Source: Dromiciops gliroides (lineage: Eukaryota > Chordata > Mammalia > Microbiotheria > Microbiotheriidae). Taken from it: a DNA stretch of 64,000 nucleotides. Positions 22,691 through 34,900 of this stretch are shown here, piece by piece. Position numbers and translations under genes: made by a program. Location: assembly GCF_019393635.1 (NCBI RefSeq), contig NC_057862.1:675792314-675856313 (forward strand), in the 5' to 3' direction. The first letter of the stretch is position 1. Every line of letters begins with the position of its first letter. A model generated the notes under the pieces. That model searched no databases and had not been told where the DNA came from. It saw only the letters and a list, made by a program, of their open reading frames with translations.

Positions 22691-24480
22691 AAGTAAATCC
22701 ATGGATGTAGCTTACTACTGTCAAAGGACAATGAAGCATTAGCCTAACATATGCCTGACTTTAAGATGACATGAAGTCTCAGTGTAGCTATGATTAAAAT
22801 AGGACAGACTCTGTTGACCAATGATATGACACAATATATTTGGGTAGAGAGTTCCACTGGGTCTCTTGACTTTCCATGAATAACAGTAAATGATTTAGGC
22901 TATCCTCTGGCTATTCCTTGCTCTCTTTGAATGACTGGCCCACTATTTTCTAGTCAAATATGTCTTTGGTGACTTTTATACCACTTCTGCTTAAGTCTTC
23001 ATTTGCAATGTGGTTCAGGTGGGTCATACCCACCATGTGCTCCTCCATTGCTCCATTGCTCAGCTGGTGACTCCATCAATGCTTCAGACACTCTAGTCCC
23101 ATGGGTTAAGGTCACAGAACATCACCAAAATAATATTGGTGTTAAAAGAGTAGGGCCTTTTTTTTCAAGTAGTTGGGGGTCAAAGGACTTTGTAATTTCT
23201 CAAAAGCCAACAGATCTAGTCTCCTCTTATTGAACTTTGGGCCCAGGTACACTGAGTTGGTCTCAGATATATGTGACCAATCCTCTGAGAAACTGAGGTC
23301 TATACATTCAGAGAAGAATGGGTTGAGCATATGCTTCCCCTTCTCCAATTGTTGAGGTCTTCCAATAACTTTATTCAGGAGAAAGGCCCAAACCAGGTCC
23401 TCCCCATCCATGGCCCCCTCCGTCAACCCTGTAGCCTTTTCAGCTCTTTTGGTGTTGTCTTTCACCATCAGAATGTAAGGTCCATGATGACAGGGATTGA
23501 TTCTTTTGGCTTATATTTGTATCCCCAGGGCTTAACACAGTTGCCTGATATGTAGTAAGCACTTAGTTAATGTTTGCTGACTGATGGACTTGTGACATTT
23601 GAAAAGTTTGAGAGACATAGTTTCTGGGTAATTTAATCATTTTATTAATAATGCCAGCATGTTTATTAGTAAAGGGGATGGTTGTTTGGCCATCTCTCTT
23701 AGACCAAGGACCTCTCAAGGCAGTGGTCTCACAGTTTATATGCCCTTGATTTACATGCAAGTGTTCCTGAGGGTGGCAATCCACTCTGATTGGTTAACAA
23801 TTAATGGGCAAATGAATATCATAAAAAAAGGTTGGAATATATTCCAATGAGGGTCTTGGGATACATTACTTGCTTCACATCAAATCTTGGTCAAGGAGAC
23901 ACCAATTTTTGTATCACCTGCCTGACAAAAGGGAGGATCCACATTTTCCCATACCTGTGTGAGCAAACACAAAGAGCAGAAATGCAACTATTAGGCTAAA
24001 GTTAGAATTTCTCCTACTGTCTTTGATTAGATCTCAGCCATCCTAACTGGACAAGTCTTTTAGAAAGATTTGTCACACTGATTGATTTCTGGATGAGGAA
24101 GGAGAAAAGGAGAAAAACCTTGGACTCAATACAATAATTAGTTATTAACAAAAGAGACAAATAATCATTTCTCTCAGATTAGTTGTGTTCAACCCCTAAG
24201 TTAAAGCTATGAGGGATACAAGTAAAAGTAAAGTAAAAGACCTGTTCCATCCATATCATTAAGAGGCCTGTACTCTACTTAGGGAGACAAAAACCACAGT
24301 TTTGAAACAATTACTACTTTGCTATTTTGATGCAAATCAGATTTCATCTATGTGAGTAAACCTTCCCTTGGAATAGATTGCAACCCATCCATTCCTATTC
24401 ATCCTGTATGACTCCTGGCCATGTCCTGTGGTAGATCATCTCTAAGGGGTTCACTGAACATCCTGGGAGTCTTACTTCAA
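22691..24480. other. Mostly unannotated interval
   Basis: About 23471-23585 resembles the L2/MIR tail GCACTTAGTTAATGTTTGCT. A 108-codon - strand frame (23468-23142) has no recognisable domain. Nothing else is seen. Confidence 0.45.
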
Positions 24481-24682
24481 AGCAAACAACTTTTAGAATA
24501 AATGAAAGTATTTTATTGTTTTCCAGTAACATATAAGGATAGTTTTCAACATTTGTTTTCATAGGACTTTTAGTTCCAAATTTTTCTCCCATCCTCCCTT
24601 CCCTCCCCCATCCTCAAGATGGAAAGCAATCTGATATAGGTTATATATATACAATCACATTAAACATATTTCTGCTTTGGTC

Positions 24683-24834
24683 TTTTTTTTTTTTTTGGTG
24701 TGAGGCAATTGGGGTTAAGTGACTTGCCCAGGGTCACACAGCTAGTAAGTGTTAAGTGTCTGAGGCTGGATTTGAGCTCAGGTCCTCCTGACTCCAGGGC
24801 TGGTGCTCTATGCACTGCGCCACCTAGCTATCCC
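24683..24834 (-). mobile_element. tRNA-headed SINE in the L1 3' UTR
   Basis: Antisense SINE beginning with a T-tract and GTGAGGCAATTGGGG. It is followed directly by a second, partial copy. Confidence 0.88.
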
Positions 24835-24835
24835 C

Positions 24836-24932
24836 ACAGCTAGTAAGTGTTAAGTGTCTGAGGCTGGATTTGAATTCAGGTCCTCCTGAATCCAGGGCAG
24901 GTGCTCTATCCACTGCGCCACCTAGCCACCCC
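24836..24932 (-). mobile_element. Partial second SINE copy in tandem
   Basis: It starts inside the SINE at ACAGCTAGTAAGTGTTAAGT and runs to CACCTAGCCACCCC. It lacks the 3' T-tract and shares the target site with the preceding copy, so it probably arose by unequal exchange or template switching. Confidence 0.8.
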
Positions 24933-25725
24933 TACTTTGGTCATTTTGTGAAAGAAGAATCAGAGCACAAGGGAAAAACCTCAAAAAAGAAGGGTAAAAA
25001 CCTCCCCAAAGTAGAAACAGTCTGGTTCAATCTGTATTCATAATCCGCAGTTCTTTTTTCTGGATGTTAGAAACACTCTCTATCATGAGTTCTTTGAAAC
25101 TGTCTTGGATCATCGCACTTCTGAGAAGAGCCAAGGCTATCACCATTGTTCATTGGACAATGTTGCTGTTACTGTGTGCAATGTTCTCCTGTTTCTGCTC
25201 CTTCCGGTCAGCATCAGTTCATGTATGTCCTTCCAGGTTGCTTTGAACTTCTCCTGCTCATTATTTCTTATACCACAATAGAATCCCATTACATTCATAT
25301 ACCACAACTTGTTAAGCCATTCCCCAATCAATCAGCATTCCCTTGATTTCCAATTCTTTGCCACCACAAAGAGAGCTGCTATAAATATTTTTGTGTATGT
25401 GGGTCCTTTTCCCTCTTCTATGATCTCTTTGGGATACAGACCTAGTAGTGGTACCACTGGGTCAAAGGGTGTGAGCAGTCCCATAGCTCTTTGGGCATAG
25501 TTCCAAACTGCTCTCCAGAATGGTTGGATCAGTTTACAGCTCCACCAACAAAGCATTAGTGTTCCAATTTTTCCATAGCTTCTCCAACATTTATTTTCCA
25601 TTTTTGTCATATTATCCAATCTGATAGGTGTGAGGTGGTACCTCAGAGTTGTTTTAATTTGCATAAAACTTAATTTTAAAAAGACTTTATATACATGATC
25701 ATTTTTGATACTTAAAACAACTTTG

Positions 25726-25893
25726 TAGGGGCAGCTGGTTGGCACAGTGGATAGAGCACTGGCCCTGGATTCAGTAGGACTTGAGTTCAGATCCATCCTC
25801 AGAAACTTGACACTTATTAGCTGTGTGACCCTGGGAAAGTCACTTAACCCCAATTGCCTCACCAAAACAAAACAAAACAAAAACCCACAACCT
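25726..25893 (+). mobile_element. tRNA-headed SINE
   Basis: Complete copy with an (AAAAC)n tail. Confidence 0.92.
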
Positions 25894-26224
25894 TGTCTAT
25901 TAGGTAAATACATTTTTTTTTGTACTCATGATTTCATCAGTGTAGGTAGCAATTGTCCTCCATTTAGAGAGACCCCTGGGGCATTGAGCAATTAAATGAC
26001 TTAGACAGGGTCATACAGCCAAAATCTGTCAGAATCAGAATTTGAGCCCAGGTCACCATGACTAGCAGGCCCGTTTTCTTCTCCACAGCTCATGCCTCGA
26101 GAATCTGCAGCTCAGAAAAATTGTCACTTGACTAAATGTCACTTGGGGAATTTGTACCCACATCTTCCTGACTCCAAGTCCAGAGCTTGATTCACTATGT
26201 CATGTTGTTCTTCTCGCCAATTCT

Positions 26225-26600
26225 CATGGCATGCTCCTATGAAAGATTGACTGAAAGCTTCTATCATCTATTCATCAGTTGTCCAAAATGGTTGTAGACC
26301 AGAGATACCTGTATGAGAGCAAGGCTGCTGATTTGTCTGGCCATTGGAGTTTCTGAGGATGAGGAAGATTTAGAGCCCACAATCAACATGTCACTCGATT
26401 GAAAGATTAGTTGAGGGATACCTGTCCCCAATCCAGGCAGAACAGGACTGAGAGGAACATGCCAGAGTCTAATATCTGAGGGCTCTGTCAGGAACCCCAG
26501 ATAGGGCTTTAGATCCAACAGTGGGATCTTGGTGTCCCTGGAAAAATCCAGCTGTTGGACCAGTGGAGAACCACAAGGGGTCAAGAGGCTACCAGTCTAC
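26225..26600 (-). other. Open frame of unknown nature
   Basis: The - strand is open for 106 codons and contains DTKIPLLDLKPYLGFL and a Ser run. I cannot place it in a family; chance or a decayed retrocopy are both possible. Confidence 0.2.
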
Positions 26601-26659
26601 AAAATGGCCCTAGTTAAAGAGCTCTTAAGTAGAGGCCTCAGAACTTGTGTGTTATGTGT

Positions 26660-26900
26660 GTATATTTAGGCACAGTAGATAGAATGCCAGGTCTGGAGTC
26701 ATGAAGACTCATCTTCCAGAGTTCAAACCTGGTCTCAGACACTTACTAGCTTTGTGACCCTGGGCAAGTCACACCCATTAGTCTCAGTTTCCCCATCTGT
26801 AAAATAAGTTAGAGAAGGAATTAACAAACCACTCCAGTATTTCTGCAAGGAAAATCCCAAATGGGGTCATGAACAGTTTGACTATGACTGAACAACAACC
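26660..26900 (+). mobile_element. Composite SINE (tRNA head, core, RTE-derived tail)
   Basis: Head GCACAGTAGATAGAATGCCA, core GTGACCCTGGGCAAGTCAC, tail AACCACTCCAGTATTTCTGC, ending AACAACAACC. Confidence 0.78.
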
Positions 26901-28260
26901 ATAGGTATACATACATATATGTATAGATTTGTATATTATAAAACTATACTAAAACACTACATTGTAATCTTATGTATTTACTTTATGCTATAAAAACATT
27001 TTTCTGAGAAAGGATCCATACATTTTACCAGACTACCAAAGGTTAAGTAATCCTTCCTAAAGCATGTTGGGCCCCTAGAAAGAAGACGTACCCTATTTGC
27101 TGCCCATGGGGAAACTAGCGAGGTCTGGTGTAAAGGGGTCAGAAGCATAGGAAAGCCAAAGAATCAGGCCCCAAAGGCCTTGGTTTACAGTTTAGCCCTA
27201 AGGAGTAGGGCATTGAAGGAGGAGCTAGGTCAGACAACAGGAAGAGGGAATCGAGTTTGGGATACATTTTTCAATGGGAAAGGCTGCCTCAGATGGATGG
27301 AGACCCCTGCCTAGATGGTGGAGAGGGGCTAAATCCTGGTCACTGCCCTCAGCTAGGTAAGCCAGGCCTGCTCCAAGGTTCATGCCTCTCTGTCCCTTCC
27401 ATCCCTATAGCCCATTTGTTAGGAACAAGGCTGCTTGAGGCATCTGCCAAGGCAGCCCTGGTGCTTGTAACCATGGCATGACCCATTTCTCTTTCTGGTG
27501 AAGCCAGAGTGATTGTGAATTGGACAGAGTCTGGGATACTGGGAGCACTAGTCATGGGGTTCCACTTTTCTCTTTCCTGCAGTAAGTAGCTATTCTTCCA
27601 AGTGCTTTTCTGCTAGAGGGCTTGAAACAGACAACTGGGGCCTTTGCACTGGGGTTGGATGGAAGGAACCTCTTGTGCTTCATGTTTTTGTTGCTTACCT
27701 AAGTGATACACGATGTATCCTGGCCTTTTCAGCTCACTGGGAGAAACAAGCATCCTGGGAGATGAAACAGTCTGTCTGTGCTAATGTGAAGCAAGTACCA
27801 GCTTGAAAATGTCAGGTTGAGAATTTCTTTCTATAAGAGGCATCATTAAGGTGGGACTGTAGATTGTGACAACATGCTGTGGACACTCAAAAAGCCCTTT
27901 GAAATCTAGCCACCCCAGGAGTCCTCTCTTTCACATGCCTGGGACTAACTCAAATCAGCTCTCCATTGCCAGTTGTTAAATTTTCACTGAGATTTACCCC
28001 TCAAACACTACTTATCAGGACTTGATTTATTCTTTTATTGATTGTCTAGACTTATGAAAATTATGAAGAAACGGTAATAATTCAGATTAAACTTAAATGT
28101 GTGTCCTGCTTACATTTTGTTTTTTTCAGAGAGCCAGATGTTAAACATTACCCAGCACACTCCTGCCTGAGACCCATGGGTCCTGATGCCCAGCTCACTA
28201 TTCAAGTCATTCCTGATCTCTATTCAAGCTGTATACTAAGGAATGGTTCTGAGGACCTGA
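26901..28260. other. Unannotated interval
   Basis: Nothing recognised on either strand; the CpG content is low. Confidence 0.5.
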
Positions 28261-28441
28261 AATCAAGAATTTAAAGGTGCTTCCAGGGTCATTTAGTCCA
28301 TGGAATGATCTTTCCTACACTCCATCCACTGACTTCCTTGGTTTCCTTTAAGTTCCAACTAAAATCCCATCTTCTATAGAAAGCCTTCCACAAGCCCTAT
28401 TAATTCCAGTGTTTTTTCTTTTTAAATTATAGTCTACCTAT

Positions 28442-28444
<3 letters not shown>

Positions 28445-28473
<29 letters not shown>

Positions 28474-28485
28474 TGTATGTGTATG

Positions 28486-28530
<45 letters not shown>
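28445..28530 (+). repeat. Compound (TATG)n/(TA)n/(GT)n microsatellite
   Basis: Imperfect TATATG units lead into a pure GT run. Confidence 0.95.
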
Positions 28531-28533
<3 letters not shown>

Positions 28534-28544
28534 TGCATGTTGTC

Positions 28545-28790
28545 TCCCCCATTTTATTGAAAACTCCTTGAGGACAAGAACCCTTTTGCCTCTTTGTGTA
28601 TCCCTTGCATTTAGCACAGTGCCTGGAACATAGTAGGAATTTAATAAATGTTTATTGAATTGATTTGAACCCCTTCATTTTACAAATAAGGAAATTAAGT
28701 CACAGTGAGTTGAAATGACTTCCTCAAGTGCACTCAGACATTTAGTATCAGAAGTGGGATTTGAACCTGGATCCTTTGACACCAGAGCAG
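28545..28790 (+). mobile_element. L2 tail followed by a MIR-like relic
   Basis: TTAGCACAGTGCCTGGAACA is the conserved L2/MIR tail; ACAAATAAGGAAATTAAGTC begins a second relic. Confidence 0.5.
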
Positions 28791-28884
28791 ATGCAACCTA
28801 AATGGGTGAGGCTTCTGCTTGATTATTATCCTCAAAACCTCCCTATGGATGGACAGGTGCAAAATGCAATCCTTCACCTATCTG

Positions 28885-29105
28885 TTACTAGATAGATGAT
28901 AACTAGCTAGCTAGATAGGTAGATAGATAGACAGATAGATGATGGATGGGTGGGTATGTTGGTGGATGGATAGATATGTCATATAGGAAGGAAGTTAGAT
29001 AAATTATATATAGATATATGGATAAATAGATGGACAGATGAATAGGTAGATAGATGATAGATTCAGATGGACATAGAGAGATGGGTGGGTGGGTGGATGG
29101 ATGGA
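28885..29105 (+). repeat. (GATA)n/(GGAT)n microsatellite region
   Basis: Imperfect GATA, GGTA and GGAT tetranucleotides over about 220 bp. Confidence 0.85.
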
Positions 29106-29109
29106 TACA

Positions 29110-29460
29110 TAAGCCAGTGGTACTTTGTTCTCAAAAAGTACCAAAAGGACTTCACTACACTGGAGACAAGTTACAGTGTGTTCAGCTGTGATTGATGAGA
29201 CCAATGTGAGTTCAGAATGCTCTACCACAGGTGTGGCACAAATAGTCCACGTAAACATTTGGAGTGCAGATGTCTCTAAATTTGCACATCTCACATTTCC
29301 TTTGAGCTACTACAATTCTGCTTCACTCACAGAGCAGAGCACAATACCTTCACCAATGTGGGCATGCCATGCTGGGAGGTCCTTTACCAGTCTTTCTCAT
29401 GTCATGCAATCAATTAATAGATTCTTTAGAGAAACCTTCATGTATCACTTCTTCTGACCA
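29110..29460 (-). mobile_element. RTE-type LINE 3' fragment
   Basis: TTTGCACATCTCACATTTCC and ATGTGGGCATGCCATGCTGG are antisense to the RTE-type C-terminal region that reads LKNFG..TWETL..D at 58.2 kb. Unit C shares its left half. Confidence 0.65.
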
Positions 29461-30419
29461 CAATGTGACTTCTGGCCTTGTGTGAGTTTTAACAGGGTTA
29501 TGATATAGGAGTAGAAGGAAACTATAGTCTGGTATACCCTCTTTCCCCTCTCACCAACCATCTCTCCATCTTCCTCAAAGTCATAATGGGTTTGTGACTT
29601 GAGGTGAGAAAACTTAAACCTATAGAAGTATAAAAGCAAACACCATGGGCACTAAAACTCTTTATATATCATGAATTCTCCCTGAGCAATGTGACCATGT
29701 GTTAATCTAATATTTTTGAACATCCATTTAAGACCAAGGCCCAAGTTACTGTGAGGGATAAAAGAGAAGACCTGGTTAGCCTTTTCCATTGAGGAGCTAT
29801 AGGGGAGAAATGATTCAAACGATTTTAAATGGTTAAAATAACTTCATATTAAACAATGACACTACCTATAAAGGATCAAAGAATTAACCCAGGTTAACTT
29901 CTTCAGCTCACAAAGTGTCTAGGAACTCTTACCTAGGACAGGAAAGTCTTGTGACCTCTGTCTGACAAAGGCATGACTCAGATAATAAATAGGGAAGACC
30001 TCCAATGGTTCTATGAAAACCTTCACTTTAACTAATATGGCCACAGTTATTCATTCCCTTCTAGTCCAGTTGGTGTCATCTGATGAAGACCTCAGGCAGC
30101 TCACAACATGTACTGGCTCAGGAGGCTTTCCTAGGGATTTACATCAAATAAAGGGTTTCAAGTATAGACCCATATGTGAAACCATCCAGACCCTCTCTGG
30201 GTCCCTGCTGTAAAGAGGGACCCCAAACCCCAGCTCTCTCCTCCTTTTATAGAGTCATAGGCATTCACATTTAGAAGGGGCCTCAATGACAGCTTAATCC
30301 AAGAAAACTTGAAGAATAGTCCCAAATATAACACACTGACAGGTGATCATCACTCTTCATTCCCAGGAGTGTGGAGCTGAGTAGGTGGAAGTCGTGTGGA
30401 AGATGGAATGTTTTGGGGA

Positions 30420-30780
30420 GAGACTTGAGGGAGGGAGTTCAATGAGAAGGCTACTGCAGTAATCTAGGTGAGAAGTAATAAGGACTTGTTAAAGGGTAGT
30501 GGGTGTATGGAGAAGAAATGAGGATTCATAGAAGATGAAGATAAGTTAGAAATGGTCAGTATTGATGACAGGTTGGAGACAAGGGGTGAATACCAGGGAG
30601 GAGTCAGGAAGACTCCTCAGGGTGACTATGAGACTGCCATCCTGGGGGACTGGGAAGATGGACGTGCCTTCAGCAGTAATAATGAGGGTGAGAATAGGGG
30701 AAGGTTTGGGGAGAAAGATCATTAGTTCTTCCTTGTACTTTAGAAAGTCAGTAGGTGACTTTTGGACTTTATACCCATAA
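30420..30780 (-). mobile_element. L2/CR1-type LINE fragment in unit A
   Basis: GGAGAGACTTGAGGGAGGGA to GTGAGAATAGGGGAAGG. It is shared with B (51.28-51.64 kb) and C (63.35-63.72 kb), so it predates the duplication. Confidence 0.6.
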
Positions 30781-31129
30781 TGTCATTTGCAATGACCACA
30801 CAGATTTTATACTGCATATGTTCATTCAGTCAACAAGCATTTAATAAGCACACCAAGCATCAAGTACCATGCTATATGTTTTTGATACAAAGACCCAGGG
30901 ATGAGCCAGGGTAGCACAGTCACATTGGAGGAAGCCAGACACCCAGATGGTGAATCTACAAGCACTGGTTGTGCCATCTAAGGTTCAGTGCCCTAATGAT
31001 AGAAAATAACCTGGAAGTCTGTGGTCCACATCGAAAGGAGGTGACAACTAATTAACCTTAAAGCAGTGCCAAGAATGTCAAGAGAGGTAGAATGACATCT
31101 CTTTCCATTCTTCCTTGGACTTTTACTAG

Positions 31130-31290
31130 TGGTGCCATCCTGGGAAAGTTATTTAATCTCTCACAGCCTCAGTTTCCTAATCTGAATGATGAGGACAATA
31201 ATAGCACCTATGTCACCGCAGTGTTATGAGGATCAAATGGGACAATAATATATGCGCTGCCCTTTGCCAACCTTAAAGGGCAATATTCAC
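31130..31290 (+). mobile_element. MIR-like SINE in unit A
   Basis: GCCTCAGTTTCCTAATCTGA, with an equivalent in unit B at about 52005-52160. Confidence 0.6.
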
Positions 31291-31834
31291 TGTCATTAAA
31301 ATCCTCCCCATAAAATCAGGAGCTCCCTGAGGGAAGGGATTCTATCTTTCCATCATACTAGGAGCTCCCTGAATGCAGTGTGAGGAAAGAAAGGATAAGA
31401 TCTATTCTTATTTGTCTCCTCCAAAATGAAGTCTCCATGGTGATTCTTTCAGACATCAAAATGTCTATGTTCAACAAACATTTAGAAATGATGACTGGGT
31501 GGTTGGCATTGAAGCAGCCCATCCGAGGCCTCCTAGATAATGTTTGATGATGACTGTGCTCTGAGGTGCCCTTCTCTCACCACAGACTCTGTTTCACTTC
31601 CTCCCAAGCAACAAATGTTTTGGTCTTGTAAGAGACATCATAGATGACGATGAGAGGAAGGCAGGGCCTCAGCAGTGCCAGTGACAACCTGCATGGGGAT
31701 AGAGGGAGCCATGATCTATACATAGGAGACCTCAGTTCCGATTGAAGCAGTTCCTGGAACACAGGATGTGGGCTCTAAATTCTCCCCCAGGTTCAGTGTG
31801 GTTTAAGGGGTCAAGTTTCCATCTTCTGAAGATC

Positions 31835-31919
31835 ATGCAGTGTCAGGGGAGGGGGAGATGGTTTCCTTCAGCTTGGCTTCTCATTCTGGGGATATTTTCT
31901 TTGAGAGAGACACAGGAAG
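31835..31919 (+). CDS. Class I-like gene, exon 1 (signal peptide)
   Basis: The ATG opens 28 codons with a basic N-terminus (QGRGRW), the hydrophobic core AWLLILGIFSL and a polar end (RETQE), then one base before GTAAGTC. The 85-nt length and phase-1 exit match class I leader exons. The same exon, with the same reading frame and donor, recurs at 52766-52850. Confidence 0.8.
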
Positions 31920-34900
31920 GTAAGTCTAGGGGGAAAGAGGTCAAGTAAAGAGGCGGACACCATAGATCTTTGGGTCTGATGGGAGAGACTCACTCAGTCA
32001 CTGTACTCAAGGGGCTTCAGGTAAACCAGGCAGTCAGTCAACAAGAATGTATTGAGCAATTTGTATACTCAAGCTAATGTGCTAAGTACTAAGGATGCCA
32101 AAAATAAATATAATAAAACCTAGTCCTTCAAGAAGTTCACACTGTAGTGGGGGAGAAAAAATATAAATAAGATATAAATGAAAAGGTGCCTACAAGATAC
32201 ATACAGAGTAGATGAAAGGTAATTGAGAGGAGAGTTCTGGAGATCATAGGCACCAGGAAAGGTTTCCTGAAGATGGCATTTTATCTAAGACTTGAAGGAA
32301 TCCAGGAAAGCCTAGAGGCAGAGGTAAGGAGGAGAACATGTGAGGCAAAGGGGACAGTCAGAACAAAAGGAGGAGGAGGGACATAGAGTGGCATGTGTGA
32401 GGAACAGCAAGTAAGATGCTCGTGGGCAGTTGAAAGAATGGAGGGCAGTAAAGTGTAAGGGAGTTAGAGTGGCTGGAAGTGTTCATGTTCTGGAAGGTTT
32501 TAAGTTCCAAGCAAAGAACTTTATCCTGGAGGTAAGAGAGAGAGAGCTGCTGGGGGTTACTGGGTAGGAGGGGGACATAGTCAGGGTTATGCTTTAGAGA
32601 AATCATGTGGGAAGTTGAGGAGAGAGTGGATCCAAGAGGAAAGTGGCTTGAGATAGAAGACCAGTTAGAAGGCTATTTACATGTGAGAAGACCCAAACAA
32701 GGCTCAGGGCTCAGAGAATGAAGAGGATGGAATCATAGGAAAACTACAAGGGACCTGAAAAGTCATATAGTCTAACCTTGTCATTACAAATTTGGAAACT
32801 GAGACCCAGAGAAGTTATGCCACTTTCTGAAAATCACACAATTAATATGAAAAATTGGAATCGAACCTGGTTATTCTGATTCCAAAGTCAATGCTCTTTC
32901 CAGTATTCCACATAAATTCCATACTATGTGACTGGTGTTATAGTAAGCCCTCCCTTCCCCAAAGGAACTTTCATATGATTGGATATAAATAACCATTACA
33001 TGTATAGGTAAATACAAATTAATTTCTGATTGGGGTGGGGCACTACCACCTGCAGGTCTTAGGAAAACCTTGTAGGAAGTGAACCCGGAGATATAGTTTA
33101 GAGAAAGCTGAGGGTTCTCAAAGCTGGAAATGATGAGGGATCACATTCCAGGCAAGACAGACAGCCTCAGCAATGGCCTGTAGGATGGAATGTTGGGTGT
33201 GAGGAATGGTGAGTGGCCCAGGCTGGCTGAAATGTTGGATGCACAAAGGAGAGGACCATGGAAAAAAGCCTTCAAAGGCAAGTTGCACCCAGGTTAAGAA
33301 AGCTGTTAAATGTCATTAGCTGGAAAAGGTTGTATTTCATCACAGAGGTAATATGGGGCCACTAGAGCTCTTTAGAGAAAGGGAGTGTTGAGATTTAGCA
33401 ATCTTTAATAGGAAAATTGGAGAAGTGAGATATCTGAACAAGGGAAACTAACTAGGAGGAAGTTGCAAAGGTCCAATTGAGAGGAGATGATGGCCTGAAC
33501 TAAGATGGGGGATTTGTGAATGGAGAAAAAGAAATGGATCTGGGAGAAGTTGTGGAGTTGGAATCACTAGGAATTTGTCATTGGTCAGATATTGGGAGAG
33601 AGGGAAAATTGAAGACTCAAACTGAGATTACAAACCTGAGTCATTGGGATATTAGTGGTGTTCTTGATAGAAACAGAAAGTTAGGAAAAGGGGTAGATTT
33701 GGGGAAATTATAATGAGTTCTGTTTTTAACATGTTGAGTTTCAGCTACCTCTAGGCAATCTAATGGGAGATTCAAAAAAAAGTAGTTAAAAACCCAAACA
33801 TTTGTTTTTATTTATTTATTTTTGTGGGGCAATGAGTGTTAAGTGACTTGCCCAGGGTCACAAAGCTAGTATGTGTCAAGTGTCTGAGGATGGATTTGAA
33901 TTCAGGTCCTCCTGTATCCAGGGCTGGTGCTTTATCCACTGTGCCACCAAGCTGCCCCCAACCCAAACATTTCTTAAGCCCCTAGTATGTGCCAGGCACT
34001 GTGCTAAGTGCTTTACAAATGTCTCATTTGATCATCACAAAAACCCTAAAAGGTAGGTGTCATTACTATACCAATTGTATGCATAAGGAAAATTAAGCTT
34101 GATCGACTTATGCAACTTGCCCAGGGTCACACAGCATAAGTGGCTCAAGCTGGATTTGAACTCAAGTTTTCCTCACTACAAGCACAGTACACTATCCATA
34201 GCACCACCTAGCTGGTGATGCTTAGAATGAAAGAGAGAGTGATATTTAGATTTTGGAGTCATTTGTATAGTTTGTCCTTACTGATGATGGGGGACAGAGG
34301 AAGGGCAAAGGAATAGATGAGAGGAAACACTGGTCCTCTGGTACCCCCAAACCTGAAACATGTTCTCTTGTCTTCCTTTCTATAATTCAGCCCACCACAG
34401 GCATGTGGGTCAGTTCACTGCAGTGGGCACAGCCCATTCTTTCTTGGAACTAACTGGAATCAGCTTCATGGATGATGTTGAAGTGGCATCCTATAATAAT
34501 ATACAGCATAAAATTACAATCAAGATACCCTGGATCCCCCTAGCACTAGGAGTCGATTACATTACCCAGAGGCAAAATGTATTGGTGGACCATGAGCAAC
34601 ATTTCCGCTGGGTAGTCCAATACTTAGCAAAGAATGACACTGACTCTAACAGTAAGTAAGATCTACTCATCCCCCCCATCTCTCTTTTCATCGTGCCTTA
34701 TCTATTTCTCTTTCAAGTCCAATAGAGCCATCCCCATAACACTGAAATGGATGTTTTTGGTCCCAGTCTACTGTTGTTTACTTCTCTGGAGGGAGAACTT
34801 TGAAAAATCTAGCCCTGAGCCTTAGGCTTCACCCAGTTAAGCCTCCATCTCCTTCTATAATTCTTCTGAGACCTCTGCCTTCAAACGAAGAATTTTAACT

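Larger units (their letters stand above)
24485..25690 (-). mobile_element. L1 3' end (ORF2 C-terminus and 3' UTR)
   Basis: On the - strand, 25650-25330 encodes the L1 ORF2 C-terminal region: WWSCKLIQPFWRAVWNYAQR, PFDPVVPLLGLYPKE and FIAALFVVAKNWK. The 3' UTR runs to about 24485 and is interrupted by SINE sequence at 24683-24932. Confidence 0.85.
29282..32690 (+). repeat. Duplicated 5' flank, unit A (upstream of the intact class I-like gene)
   Basis: This block is colinear with unit B and unit C. Shared landmarks are CACTACCTATAAAGGATCAA (29859), the GTGAGTTTTAACAGGG stretch, an L2-like fragment near 30.4 kb, a MIR near 31.2 kb and the leader exon. Substitutions and small indels are visible at a glance, so the duplication is not very recent. 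Confidence 0.8.

Noticed and set aside
29004-29294. - strand ORF with repeated Tyr/Pro/Ile (PSIYPYIYI)
   Set aside because: It runs through the GATA/GGAT microsatellite region into an RTE fragment.
31560-31680. Possible MHC promoter module (X-box-like CCAAGCAACAAATG and TGACGA upstream of the leader exon)
   Set aside because: The matching region of unit B does not keep these motifs, and spacing to the start codon is not typical. Too weak to list as a feature.
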